10,358 nucleotides of DNA, from positions 1 through 10,358 of the forward strand of contig SFFC01000078.1 of the NCBI GenBank assembly GCA_004556985.1. Reading direction: 5' to 3'. Shown piece by piece: positions 1 through 5,072 of this stretch. The notes beneath the pieces were generated by a model, which searched no databases, was not told the origin of the DNA, and worked only from the letters and a program-made list of their open reading frames with translations. The position numbers and the translations under genes were made by a program. Positions within the stretch are counted from its first letter, which is position 1. Each line of letters starts with the position of its first letter. The DNA comes from Clostridiales bacterium (lineage in GTDB: Bacteria; Bacillota; Clostridia; Christensenellales; Aristaeellaceae).

Positions 1-24
1 CCGCGTTCTTCTTGATTCTGTATC

Positions 25-38
25 GTTTTCAAGGATCA
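25..38 (-). promoter_or_regulatory. boxA-like antitermination element
   Basis: On the minus strand this reads TGATCCTTGAAAAC. It resembles the boxA of Firmicutes rRNA leaders (of the form TGTTCTTTGAAAAC), which is bound by NusB/NusE to prevent premature termination in rRNA operons. Its place about 40 nt into the predicted transcript fits that role. The assignment is by pattern only. Confidence 0.5.
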
Positions 39-41
39 TCC

Positions 42-71
42 GTCAGCGGTTTGAGTTGCTCTCGCGCTGAC
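42..71 (-). promoter_or_regulatory. Leader hairpin upstream of boxA-like element
   Basis: A perfect 7-bp inverted repeat (GTCAGCG / CGCTGAC on the minus strand) encloses a 16-nt loop that can itself form a small GAG/CTC stem. It sits at the very 5' end of the predicted leader transcript, just before the boxA-like element, where rRNA leaders often carry a stem-loop. There is no U-tract after it, so it is not an intrinsic terminator. Confidence 0.5.
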
Positions 72-80
72 AGCTCAGTT

Positions 81-109
81 AGTATACCGCAGCTGTCGAC
101 TTTTGTCAA
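81..109 (-). promoter_or_regulatory. Strong sigma-A promoter reading out of the left edge
   Basis: On the minus strand there is a -35 TTGACA (104-109), a 17-bp spacer and a -10 TATACT (81-86), the best consensus match in the window. Immediately upstream (110-160) the minus strand is very A-rich, with runs such as AAAAAAG and GTAAAAAAGG, as expected of an UP element contacting the RNA polymerase alpha subunit. Consensus hexamers plus an UP element are typical of rRNA promoters. The start site would lie near 74-76. A weaker second promoter (TTGCAG-N17-TAAAAA) may lie within the A-rich stretch. Confidence 0.8.
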
Positions 110-195
110 TACCTTTTTTACACTTTTTTCTTCTTCTCTGCAATCTTTTTTTCGTTTAGGATTTTTGCTTTCCCCGCACACTCTCTTTTTGAGGG

Positions 196-230
196 AAAAA
201 AGCGGCCGAAGCCATTCTTCATAACGCTTG
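196..230 (-). terminator. Likely intrinsic terminator after rubrerythrin
   Basis: Directly after the rubrerythrin stop codon the minus strand can pair AAGCG with CGCTT around an inner GAAG/CTTC stem, and the structure ends in a run of six T (196-201). The stem is interrupted by an internal loop, so its strength is uncertain, but position and T-run support termination before the stable-RNA promoter region. Confidence 0.55.
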
Positions 231-231
231 C

Positions 232-834
232 TTAATTGCCCGGCGCGAGAATCTCCGTTCCCTCAACGCGGACAAAATACCCCTGCGCATGCTTGCAGAC
301 AGGGCAGATCGGCGGCGCCTGCGTGCCATAATGGACATGACCGCAGTTGAGGCAGAGCCAGGGAACCTCCTCCTGCGCTGTAAACAGCCGGCTTTCCTCC
401 GCGCGCCGCGCCAGCAGCCCGAAGCGGTCCCCATGTGTCTTCTCAATCGCTGCGATCATCTCAAATGTGGAAGCGACAGCCAGAAAGCCCTCCTCACGGG
501 CCACCGCAGCAAACGATGGGTAAATCGTATTCGCCTCCTCATATTCGTTGTGCTGTGCTGAGCGCAGCAGCCGGTCGGGCGTCCAGGCTCCGTTTTCGAC
601 CGGATAACTGCCGTCGATATGAATATTCTCTCCCTCGCATTGCGCCAGATGCGCGATGAAGAGCTCGGCATGTTCCTTCTCCTGATCAGCTGTCAGTCGG
701 AAGACGCGCTCCACCCAGTGCAGCCCGGCGCTCCTGGCTGCGGCCGCTGCGAAGGTGTAACGGTTGCGTGCCTGGCTCTCTCCAGCGAACGCGCGCATCA
801 GATTCTCGCGCGTCCTGCTCTCGCGAAATTCCAT
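232..834 (-). CDS. rbr: Rubrerythrin (di-iron peroxidase with C-terminal rubredoxin domain)
   Basis: Cytoplasmic non-haem iron protein that in anaerobes reduces hydrogen peroxide, taking electrons through its rubredoxin domain. The 200-residue product has the two expected domains. The N-terminal four-helix ferritin-like domain (about 1-150) shows GESQARNRY with E19, QEKEH with E52 and H55, NEYEE with E97 and E100, and an FEMIAAIEKTH motif with E125, E131 and H134 as likely di-iron ligands. The C-terminal rubredoxin domain has CxxC pairs at C161/C164 and C177/C180. Length is slightly above the usual 180-195. The ATG at 834 is chosen because GGAGGG lies 8 nt upstream; an in-frame ATG at 858 would add eight atypical residues. 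The gene starts 55 bp after the thymidine kinase stop with no terminator between, so cotranscription is likely, with a weak local promoter possible. It points to an anaerobic lifestyle. Confidence 0.95.
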   Translation of the reverse strand: MEFRESRTRENLMRAFAGESQARNRYTFAAAAARSAGLHWVERVFRLTADQEKEHAELFIAHLAQCEGENIHIDGSYPVENGAWTPDRLLRSAQHNEYEEANTIYPSFAAVAREEGFLAVASTFEMIAAIEKTHGDRFGLLARRAEESRLFTAQEEVPWLCLNCGHVHYGTQAPPICPVCKHAQGYFVRVEGTEILAPGN

Positions 835-842
835 CAAAAAAT

Positions 843-876
843 CCCTCCCCGGGAGCATCTTGTCCAGTCAGGAGGG
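843..876 (-). promoter_or_regulatory. Potential SD-sequestering hairpin before rubrerythrin
   Basis: In a transcript arriving from tdk, CCCTCC (871-876, read on the minus strand) can pair with the GGAGGG Shine-Dalgarno sequence of the rubrerythrin gene (843-848), with a 22-nt loop. This would hide the ribosome binding site. The pairing is direct from sequence; regulation by it is inference. Confidence 0.35.
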
Positions 877-878
877 GT

Positions 879-907
879 TTTATACGCCGTCAGTCCGCCA
901 GATGAAG
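879..907 (-). promoter_or_regulatory. Weak candidate promoter for rubrerythrin
   Basis: A minus-strand TATAAA (879-884) lies at the end of tdk with CTTCAT 17 bp upstream as a poor -35. If used, transcription would start near 872, removing the 5' arm of the SD-pairing hairpin. The -35 match is bad, so this is a tentative call. Confidence 0.3.
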
Positions 908-1468
908 ATCCTGGAATGAGCCAAGCTCACCGCTCTTCCAATGGCGGCGGCAGAGGCTGACATACTGCGAGTTTCCGCCGAGCAGAATCTGTTCGCCCTC
1001 GCGGACAATATGTCCATCCTGTACACGCGCATTGAACGTCGCCTTGCGGCCGCACCAGCAGATCGTCTTGATCTCCTCAATGGTGTCCGCCCAGCAGAGC
1101 AGCTCGCGGCTACCTTCAAAGAGCTCGCCGCGGAAATCCGTGCGCAGGCCGTAACAAATCACGGGGATGTTGTGGTCATCCACGACGTCCACCAGGCGAT
1201 GCACCTGCTGCGCCGTCAGGAAATGCGCCTCATCGACGATCACGCAGGCGATGCCAGTCAGGTCGATCGAGTCGAGATCCTCGATAAAGTGGCATTCCGC
1301 CTCCAGACCGCAACGGGATCGGACGATCGTCTCCCCATCCCTGTTCTCGAGCTTCGGCTTGAGCATGAGCACTTCCTGCCCGCGCTCCCTGTAGTTGTAC
1401 TGCACCATGACCGCGTTGGCCGTCTTGCTGGAGCCCATCGCCCCGTAGCGGAAATACAGCTTCGCCAT
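890..1468 (-). CDS. tdk: Thymidine kinase, class II (TK1-like)
   Basis: Phosphorylates thymidine to dTMP with ATP in the cytoplasmic pyrimidine salvage pathway. The 192-residue length is normal for the bacterial type II family. The P-loop is GAMGSSKT at residues 9-16, the Walker B/catalytic segment is VDEAHF with E80 as the expected general base, and the C-terminal lasso/zinc region shows C137 and C139 followed by C173 and H176 as probable zinc ligands. The frame stays open upstream to 1780, but the family N-terminus is MAKLYFRYG and GGGAGAG lies about 6 nt before the ATG at 1468, so that start is chosen over an ATG at 1483. It has its own sigma-A promoter and a structured leader of about 75 nt, and probably reads through into rubrerythrin. 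Nothing is missing relative to the family. Confidence 0.95.
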   Translation of the reverse strand: MAKLYFRYGAMGSSKTANAVMVQYNYRERGQEVLMLKPKLENRDGETIVRSRCGLEAECHFIEDLDSIDLTGIACVIVDEAHFLTAQQVHRLVDVVDDHNIPVICYGLRTDFRGELFEGSRELLCWADTIEEIKTICWCGRKATFNARVQDGHIVREGEQILLGGNSQYVSLCRRHWKSGELGSFQDLHLAD

Positions 1469-1472
1469 TTGT

Positions 1473-1503
1473 TTCTCTCCCATGCGCCGCAGTGCGGCGT
1501 TTT
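1473..1503 (-). promoter_or_regulatory. tdk leader element: A-tract, GC hairpin and GGGAGAGAA
   Basis: On the minus strand AAAACGCC (1496-1503) opens a hairpin with stem CGCCGC/GCGGCG (1485-1490 with 1494-1499) and is followed by GGGAGAGAA (1473-1481), which serves as the ribosome binding site. The same arrangement occurs before the dehydrogenase gene at 4038-4069. On the opposite strand the hairpin is followed by five T, so it could also stop antisense transcription. Confidence 0.45.
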
Positions 1504-1508
1504 TCCTC

Positions 1509-1525
1509 AGCCGCCCACAGCGGCT
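1509..1525 (-). promoter_or_regulatory. Upstream hairpin in the tdk leader
   Basis: A 6-bp perfect inverted repeat (AGCCGC / GCGGCT) with a 5-nt loop lies in the tdk 5' untranslated region, just upstream of the A-tract hairpin. The two stems sit in tandem between promoter and ribosome binding site. No known riboswitch class was recognised. Confidence 0.4.
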
Positions 1526-1547
1526 CACAAAGACACACAGCCTGCTT

Positions 1548-1576
1548 ATTATACCCTGTCGCGCGGGACAGCGCAA
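1548..1576 (-). promoter_or_regulatory. tdk promoter (sigma-A type)
   Basis: The minus strand carries -35 TTGCGC (1571-1576), a 17-bp spacer and a perfect -10 TATAAT (1548-1553). It lies about 80 bp upstream of the tdk start and downstream of the cytidylate kinase-like gene's terminator, so tdk begins a new transcription unit. Confidence 0.75.
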
Positions 1577-1622
1577 GCCCCGAAGCGCCTCACCGCGTGC
1601 TCCTCTGTGCGCCAATGGCAGC

Positions 1623-1646
1623 AAAAGAGCCGGGCTTTCGCCCGGC
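1623..1646 (-). terminator. Intrinsic terminator of the cytidylate kinase-like gene
   Basis: A perfect 7-bp stem GCCGGGC/GCCCGGC closed by a GAAA tetraloop (1629-1646) begins about 30 nt after the stop codon and is followed on the minus strand by TCTTTT. The T-run is short but the stem and tetraloop are strong. Confidence 0.75.
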
Positions 1647-1676
1647 ATGGTGCTTTGAACCGCTTCAGCAGCGTAT

Positions 1677-2300
1677 TCATTCCTCGGCAAACCGCGCATC
1701 CATATAGGCCCGCACGAGTTCGACGCATTTCTGTTCGTCCATGTGCCCCGTGTTGAGACAGAGGTCGTAGAGCGCGGCATCGTGCCACTCGCGGCCCGTG
1801 AAATACTTGAAATAGTCCGCGCGGCGCTTGTCGATCTTTTTGATCTTCTTCTCCGCCTCCTCGAGGTTGAGCCCGTCGTTCTCCATCACGCGGCGCACAC
1901 AGTCGACCACAGGCGCCGTCACAAAGACATTGATGACGTTCTCCCGCCCGCGCAGGATGAAGTTGGCGCAGCGCCCGACGATCACGCAGTTGCGCGTCGC
2001 CGCCAGCTCGCGGATGATCTTCGCCTGGTAGCGGAACAGATTCTCGTTGGAGATAAAGTCGTCGCTGTCCGGCGGGATCACCTCGCCCGTGTACATCTCC
2101 TTGGCAATGCGGAACAGCGGCATTCTCTTGGTCTCGTCGGCCTGGTTGAAAAGCTCCTCGCTGATTCCGCTCTCATCGGAAGCGATGCGCAGAATCTCCC
2201 GGTCATAATACTCATACCCGAGCTCTCTGGCCAGCAACCGTCCCATCTTTCTGCCGCCGCTGCCGTAACTGCGCGCAATCGTAATCACACGGTTATCCAT
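1677..2300 (-). CDS. Cytidylate kinase-like family protein
   Basis: A 207-residue predicted P-loop nucleotide kinase of the cytidylate kinase-like group (AAK6/Cmk2-like), widespread in Clostridia; substrate not established. The N-terminus has ITIARSYGSGGRKMG (about 7-20), the nucleotide-binding loop of this group, in which GSGGRKMG replaces the classical GxxGxGK[ST]. It is followed by the RLLARELGYEYYDREIL segment typical of these kinases. A central VIVGR motif (107-110), a VFVTAP strand and an Arg/Lys-rich KKIKKIDKRRADYFKYF lid-like region (152-167) follow. True cytidylate kinases (about 220 residues, near rpsA or aroA) differ in the P-loop and neighbourhood, so the symbol cmk is not assigned. 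The start ATG at 2300 has AGGAGG about 8 nt upstream. The gene is monocistronic, with its own promoter and terminator. Confidence 0.85.
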   Translation of the reverse strand: MDNRVITIARSYGSGGRKMGRLLARELGYEYYDREILRIASDESGISEELFNQADETKRMPLFRIAKEMYTGEVIPPDSDDFISNENLFRYQAKIIRELAATRNCVIVGRCANFILRGRENVINVFVTAPVVDCVRRVMENDGLNLEEAEKKIKKIDKRRADYFKYFTGREWHDAALYDLCLNTGHMDEQKCVELVRAYMDARFAEE

Positions 2301-2347
2301 ACTGATCCCTCCTGCTGATCGGCCCTGAAAGAACTGTTCCTACCATA

Positions 2348-2375
2348 ATTATAGCAAATTTTAGGATAAAATCAA
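2348..2375 (-). promoter_or_regulatory. Promoter of the cytidylate kinase-like gene (extended -10)
   Basis: The minus strand reads -35 TTGATT (2370-2375), a 16-bp spacer and TGCTATAAT, a perfect -10 (2348-2353) with the extended TGn motif. It sits about 50 bp upstream of the start codon in an AT-rich gap that stands out from the GC-rich genes around it. The leader is short and shows no stable fold. I see no clear terminator for the upstream HAD gene in this gap. Confidence 0.75.
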
Positions 2376-2403
2376 CAGATTTTTGTGTTTTAATGCCGAA
2401 AAG

Positions 2404-3072
2404 TCAGTCGTTTTCCCCGTTGAGCTGCGCTGCGAAAGGCGCCACGGCCGCGAGATCCGGCAGCACGGCGGCGCAGAGCGCGCGTATCTCAGCGGACGGC
2501 TGATCCCGGTCAGGAATCATCACCGGCACGAGCCCCGCCGCATGCGCCGACCGGATGCCGCTGGGGGCGTCCTCCACCGCCATGGCCTCTGCGGGCGCTA
2601 CGCTCAGCCTGCGGGCTGCCTCGGCGTAGATATCCGGCGCAGGCTTGCCCCGCGCCACCATGCTCGCGCTGACCATCGCGTCAAAGAAGCCCTCCGCACC
2701 GACCATGCGCAGGTATTTGCGTGCGCGCTCCGGATCCGTCGCCGTCGCCAGGCCGATGGCGTAGCCCTCCTCGCGCAGCTGCGTCAGCATCGGCAGCAGG
2801 CCCGGTTTGGGCTCGATGCCGTGCTCGTCAATGTACGCCTCCATCAGCGTCCGCCGCAGCGCGCGCACGCCGAGATAGTCAAACTCCGGGCAGACCTCGC
2901 GCCTGAGCAAAGGTTCCGCGATCTCCGGCGCTGTCGCCCGGATGAGCAGCGTATGCTCCGGGCGCATCGGATAGCCCATGCGGTTGGCCGCCTCCACCCA
3001 AAAGCGCTGATAGAGCTTCTCGGTGTCGATCAGCGTCCCGTCCAGATCAAAGACGATGGCTCGAATCCTCAT
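2404..3072 (-). CDS. HAD superfamily phosphatase, subfamily IA (beta-phosphoglucomutase / phosphoglycolate phosphatase-like)
   Basis: A 222-residue haloacid dehalogenase-type hydrolase expected to act on a small phosphorylated metabolite in the cytoplasm. All four HAD motifs are visible: DLDGTLIDTE with nucleophile D9 and acid/base D11; GLATAT with T110; the GKPAPD lysine K143; and VEDAPSG with E167/D168 for magnesium. Residues about 15-90 form the alpha-helical cap between motifs I and II, typical of subfamily I. The start ATG (3070-3072) overlaps the TGA of the upstream dehydrogenase as ATGA, so the two are translationally coupled. The substrate cannot be read from the sequence; beta-phosphoglucomutase, phosphoglycolate phosphatase and sugar-phosphate phosphatases share these motifs. 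Coupling to a glycerate-type dehydrogenase suggests a three-carbon or two-carbon acid phosphate, which is inference. Confidence 0.9.
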   Translation of the reverse strand: MRIRAIVFDLDGTLIDTEKLYQRFWVEAANRMGYPMRPEHTLLIRATAPEIAEPLLRREVCPEFDYLGVRALRRTLMEAYIDEHGIEPKPGLLPMLTQLREEGYAIGLATATDPERARKYLRMVGAEGFFDAMVSASMVARGKPAPDIYAEAARRLSVAPAEAMAVEDAPSGIRSAHAAGLVPVMIPDRDQPSAEIRALCAAVLPDLAAVAPFAAQLNGEND

Positions 3073-4031
3073 GGGTTCACCACATTCCGCGGATGGCCGT
3101 CTATCCACGCACGCAGATTCTCCATCGCGATGCCAACCAGGCGCTCGCGCGTCTGCTTGGGCGCCCAGGCAACGTGCGGCGTGATCACCGTGTTGGGCGC
3201 ATTCAGCAGCGGGTCCTCCGCCTGCGGCGGCTCGCTCTCCAGCACGTCGGCCATGTAACAGGTCACCTTGCCCGCGCTCAGTGCCTCCGCCATCGCCCGA
3301 GAATCGACCAGCGGCCCGCGCGCCGTGTTGATCACGCGCACGCCCGGCTTCATCCGCGCAATCGCCTCCGCCCCGATCAGCGCCCGCGTCCGCTCGGTCA
3401 GCGGACAATGCAGCGAAATGACGTCGCTGCTCTCAAGCAGCGTCTCAAGCGGCACAAAGCGCACGCCTTCCGGCGCCTGCTTGGGCGGATGGGGTGTAAA
3501 GACGAGCGCCTCCATGCCAAGGCCCGTGACGGCCCGCGCGACGGCCTGGCCGATGTGGCCGAAGCCGACGATGCCGAAGCGCTTGCCCGCCGCCTCCTCC
3601 ATCGGGTCGCTGAAGAAGCAGAAGTCGCCGCAGGCGCTCCAGCGCCCCGCCTTGACCTGCGCGTCATAGCTGGCGACGCGGCTGAGCTCGTGCAGCAGCA
3701 GCGCAACCACGTGCTGCGCGACCGCCTGCGTCGAATACGCCGGAACGTTGGTCACCGTGATGCCGTGTTCCCTCGCCGCGGCGAGATCGACGACGTTGTA
3801 GCCCGTCGCCAGCACGCCGACATAGCGCAAATTCGGGCAGCTCTCCATGACCTCGCGCGTGATGAGCACCTTGTTGGTCAATACGACCTGCGCGTCGCCG
3901 ATGCGCGCCGCGGCCTCCTCCTGCGCCGTGCGCGCATAGACGGCCGTCGCTTCGTCGAGCACGCGATAGCATGCGAATTCAGGGTCATCCGGGCAGGCTG
4001 CATAGCCGTCCAGCACGACAATCTTGGGCAT
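3069..4031 (-). CDS. D-2-hydroxyacid dehydrogenase, glycerate dehydrogenase/hydroxypyruvate reductase-like
   Basis: Cytoplasmic NAD(P)-dependent oxidoreductase interconverting a 2-keto acid and a D-2-hydroxy acid; 320 residues, normal for the family. The N-terminal MPKIVVLDGY and VLATGYNVVD with NVPAYST (71-101) resemble glycerate dehydrogenases. The Rossmann motif is GFGHIG (156-161), and the catalytic triad is present as R238 in NTARGPLVD, E267 in the ESEPP segment and H286 in ITPHVAW. After the second beta strand the usual acidic residue that binds the NAD ribose is not seen (VFTPHPPK, about 177-184), which may favour NADP(H); this is inference. The open frame extends far upstream, but the ATG at 4031 gives the family N-terminus and lies after GGGGAGAG at about 8-10 nt. 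It is first in a two-gene operon with the HAD phosphatase (ATGA overlap), behind its own promoter. Confidence 0.9.
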   Translation of the reverse strand: MPKIVVLDGYAACPDDPEFACYRVLDEATAVYARTAQEEAAARIGDAQVVLTNKVLITREVMESCPNLRYVGVLATGYNVVDLAAAREHGITVTNVPAYSTQAVAQHVVALLLHELSRVASYDAQVKAGRWSACGDFCFFSDPMEEAAGKRFGIVGFGHIGQAVARAVTGLGMEALVFTPHPPKQAPEGVRFVPLETLLESSDVISLHCPLTERTRALIGAEAIARMKPGVRVINTARGPLVDSRAMAEALSAGKVTCYMADVLESEPPQAEDPLLNAPNTVITPHVAWAPKQTRERLVGIAMENLRAWIDGHPRNVVNP

Positions 4032-4037
4032 CCTCAG

Positions 4038-4069
4038 TTCTCTCCCCGCCTCGCCCGCTTGGGCGTTTT
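4038..4069 (-). promoter_or_regulatory. Dehydrogenase leader element matching the tdk leader
   Basis: On the minus strand AAAACGCC (4062-4069) opens a 5-bp stem CGCCC/GGGCG with a 4-nt loop (4052-4065), followed by GGGAGAGAA (4038-4046) before the start codon. The 8-mer, the hairpin and the 9-mer are in the same order as in the tdk leader, with 15 instead of 14 nt between the two shared words. On the plus strand the stem is followed by TTTTCTT, so it could also act as a terminator of antisense transcription. Confidence 0.45.
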
Positions 4070-4074
4070 CTTCC

Positions 4075-4103
4075 ATTATACGCCTGCGCTGCCAGGCTTT
4101 CAA
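4075..4103 (-). promoter_or_regulatory. Promoter of the dehydrogenase-HAD operon
   Basis: The minus strand has -35 TTGAAA (4098-4103), a 17-bp spacer and -10 TATAAT (4075-4080). The -35 lies in an imperfect palindrome, CAGGCTT-TC-AAGCCCTG (4093-4109), that could be an operator. It is back-to-back with the plus-strand promoter, whose -35 starts 13 bp away. Confidence 0.8.
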
Positions 4104-4116
4104 GCCCTGCCTCCCG

Positions 4117-4145
4117 TTGACTTTTCGCAATAGACCTGTTATACT
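4117..4145 (+). promoter_or_regulatory. Promoter of the secreted-protein gene
   Basis: The plus strand shows -35 TTGACT (4117-4122), a 17-bp spacer and -10 TATACT (4140-4145), close to the sigma-A consensus. The start codon at 4206 is about 55 nt beyond the predicted start site. Together with the minus-strand promoter it makes a compact divergent control region that could be co-regulated. Confidence 0.8.
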
Positions 4146-4205
4146 GACACTATCATGTGGATGGTTGATGCGCATGGCATTTCTACTGAATCGGAGGTCC
4201 ATTCT

Positions 4206-4964
4206 ATGAAGCGCATTTTTCTTCTCTTCGCCCTTGCCGCGGTGACGTTCTCCGTCGCCTCGGCGGAATCCCTGCCCGACAGCGCACAGAACGCGACGGT
4301 CTTCTCTGCGCAAGCCGACGCGGCCACCTCTGCGCCGACCAGCGCGCCGGATTTGTCCGTTTCCGACGGCGAGCTGCATCTCGATTTTGACGTGCTGACG
4401 CCGGACAATCCCGCTGCTACGCCCGTCGCCGTCGATCCGATCGACAAGCCGACGCCGACGCCGACCCCTGCGCCCAACTTCATTCCGGATACTTTCTCCA
4501 GCGAATCGATGGGCATCTCCTTCTCCTATCCCTACACCTGGCTGCTCAATCCGAACACGAATCAGGATACGACCATCCAGTTTGTCGAGCCGAAGAGCGA
4601 GATGATGGAGCCAAACGGCTACCAGACCCGCATTACCGTCGAAAAGGTCAGCATGGGCCTGGATCAGACCGCGTCCGACGCAAAGGAAAAGCTCGAGAGC
4701 ACGCTCAATGAGCTCGCTGCGACCTTCACCTCCTTCACGGCCAACGATCCCGGCTCTGCGCAGATGGGCGACGCCCACGGCTACTACTGCTACTATCGCG
4801 CCGAATACAACGACGGCACGAAGACCTACTCCATGCGCGGCCGCATCATGATCGTCGCGCACGGCAAGGCGCTCTATCAGGTGCGCATCACGACGCCGAG
4901 CAACTGGTATTCCTATTACGAATATGCGTTCCGTCTCGTGCGCGATTCCTTCAAGTTCCTGTAA
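4206..4964 (+). CDS. Secreted protein of unknown function with a Pro/Thr linker
   Basis: I do not recognise a named family. The 252-residue product begins with a clear Sec signal peptide (MKR, hydrophobic core 4-16) with a probable signal peptidase I site after ASA at 18-20; there is no lipobox cysteine. Residues 21-80 are Ala/Ser/Asp-rich and low in complexity, followed by a KPTPTPTPAP linker (81-90) that could span the wall. The C-terminal domain (about 98-252) has ISFSYPYTW near its start, a middle helix, a GYYCYYRAEY strand and an ending of RDSFKFL, a pattern seen in PsbP/Mog1/DcrB-like folds; that assignment is tentative. The ATG at 4206 follows GGAGGT at 7 nt and is preferred over an upstream ATG at 4155. 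It is the only convincing plus-strand gene, divergent from the dehydrogenase and convergent with ftsZ. Confidence 0.85.
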   Translation: MKRIFLLFALAAVTFSVASAESLPDSAQNATVFSAQADAATSAPTSAPDLSVSDGELHLDFDVLTPDNPAATPVAVDPIDKPTPTPTPAPNFIPDTFSSESMGISFSYPYTWLLNPNTNQDTTIQFVEPKSEMMEPNGYQTRITVEKVSMGLDQTASDAKEKLESTLNELAATFTSFTANDPGSAQMGDAHGYYCYYRAEYNDGTKTYSMRGRIMIVAHGKALYQVRITTPSNWYSYYEYAFRLVRDSFKFL

Positions 4965-4972
4965 GGCAAATC

Positions 4973-5010
4973 AAAAAAGAGCTGCTTCCCGGTCGGAGCA
5001 GCTCTTTTTT
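4973..5010. terminator. Bidirectional intrinsic terminator between the secreted-protein gene and ftsZ
   Basis: An 8-bp perfect stem GAGCTGCT/AGCAGCTC (4979-4986 with 4997-5004) is flanked by six A on the left and six T on the right, so it gives a hairpin with a U-tract in either direction. It starts 9 bp after the plus-strand stop and lies about 60 bp beyond the ftsZ stop, serving both convergent genes. Confidence 0.92.
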
Positions 5011-5021
5011 CGGCAAGCACC

Positions 5022-5055
5022 AACAGCCCTCCCCGCCGCAGCGGAGAGGGCTGTT
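5022..5055 (-). terminator. Additional hairpin directly after ftsZ
   Basis: A 10-bp perfect inverted repeat, AACAGCCCTC/GAGGGCTGTT, with an inner GC-rich loop lies 17 bp after the ftsZ stop. On the minus strand it lacks a real T-run, so alone it is a poor terminator. It probably supports the bidirectional terminator behind it or protects the 3' end of the ftsAZ mRNA. Confidence 0.55.
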
Positions 5056-5072
5056 TCATGCTTGTCCTCGAT

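Larger units (their letters stand above)
1..75 (-). other. Transcribed leader, probably of an rRNA operon (continues off the left edge)
   Basis: This stretch lies downstream of a near-consensus minus-strand promoter and has no ribosome binding site or open frame that looks real. It contains a 7-bp hairpin followed by a boxA-like element, an arrangement typical of the leader ahead of 16S rRNA in Firmicutes. The rRNA itself is not in the window, so identification as an rrn leader is inference from promoter strength, boxA resemblance and lack of coding. A leader of another stable-RNA or strongly expressed operon is the alternative. Confidence 0.55.

Noticed and set aside
12..224. Small plus-strand open frame of 70 codons at the left edge
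   Set aside because: Ser/Phe-rich translation of T-rich DNA that is better explained as the UP element, promoter and leader on the other strand; no ribosome binding site.
941..1756. Plus-strand open frame opposite tdk
   Set aside because: Antisense to a well-supported thymidine kinase, and it crosses the tdk promoter and the upstream gene's terminator.
1469..1780. N-terminal extension of the thymidine kinase frame
   Set aside because: It overlaps the tdk promoter, the upstream terminator and the end of the cytidylate kinase-like gene; the family start is MAKLYFRYG.
3093..4133. Plus-strand open frame (346 codons) opposite the dehydrogenase
   Set aside because: Arg/His-rich translation typical of the reverse frame of a GC-rich gene; it also runs through the dehydrogenase promoter.
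4032..4862. N-terminal extension of the dehydrogenase frame
   Set aside because: It would run antisense through the secreted-protein gene and the divergent promoters; the family N-terminus begins at MPKIVVLDG.
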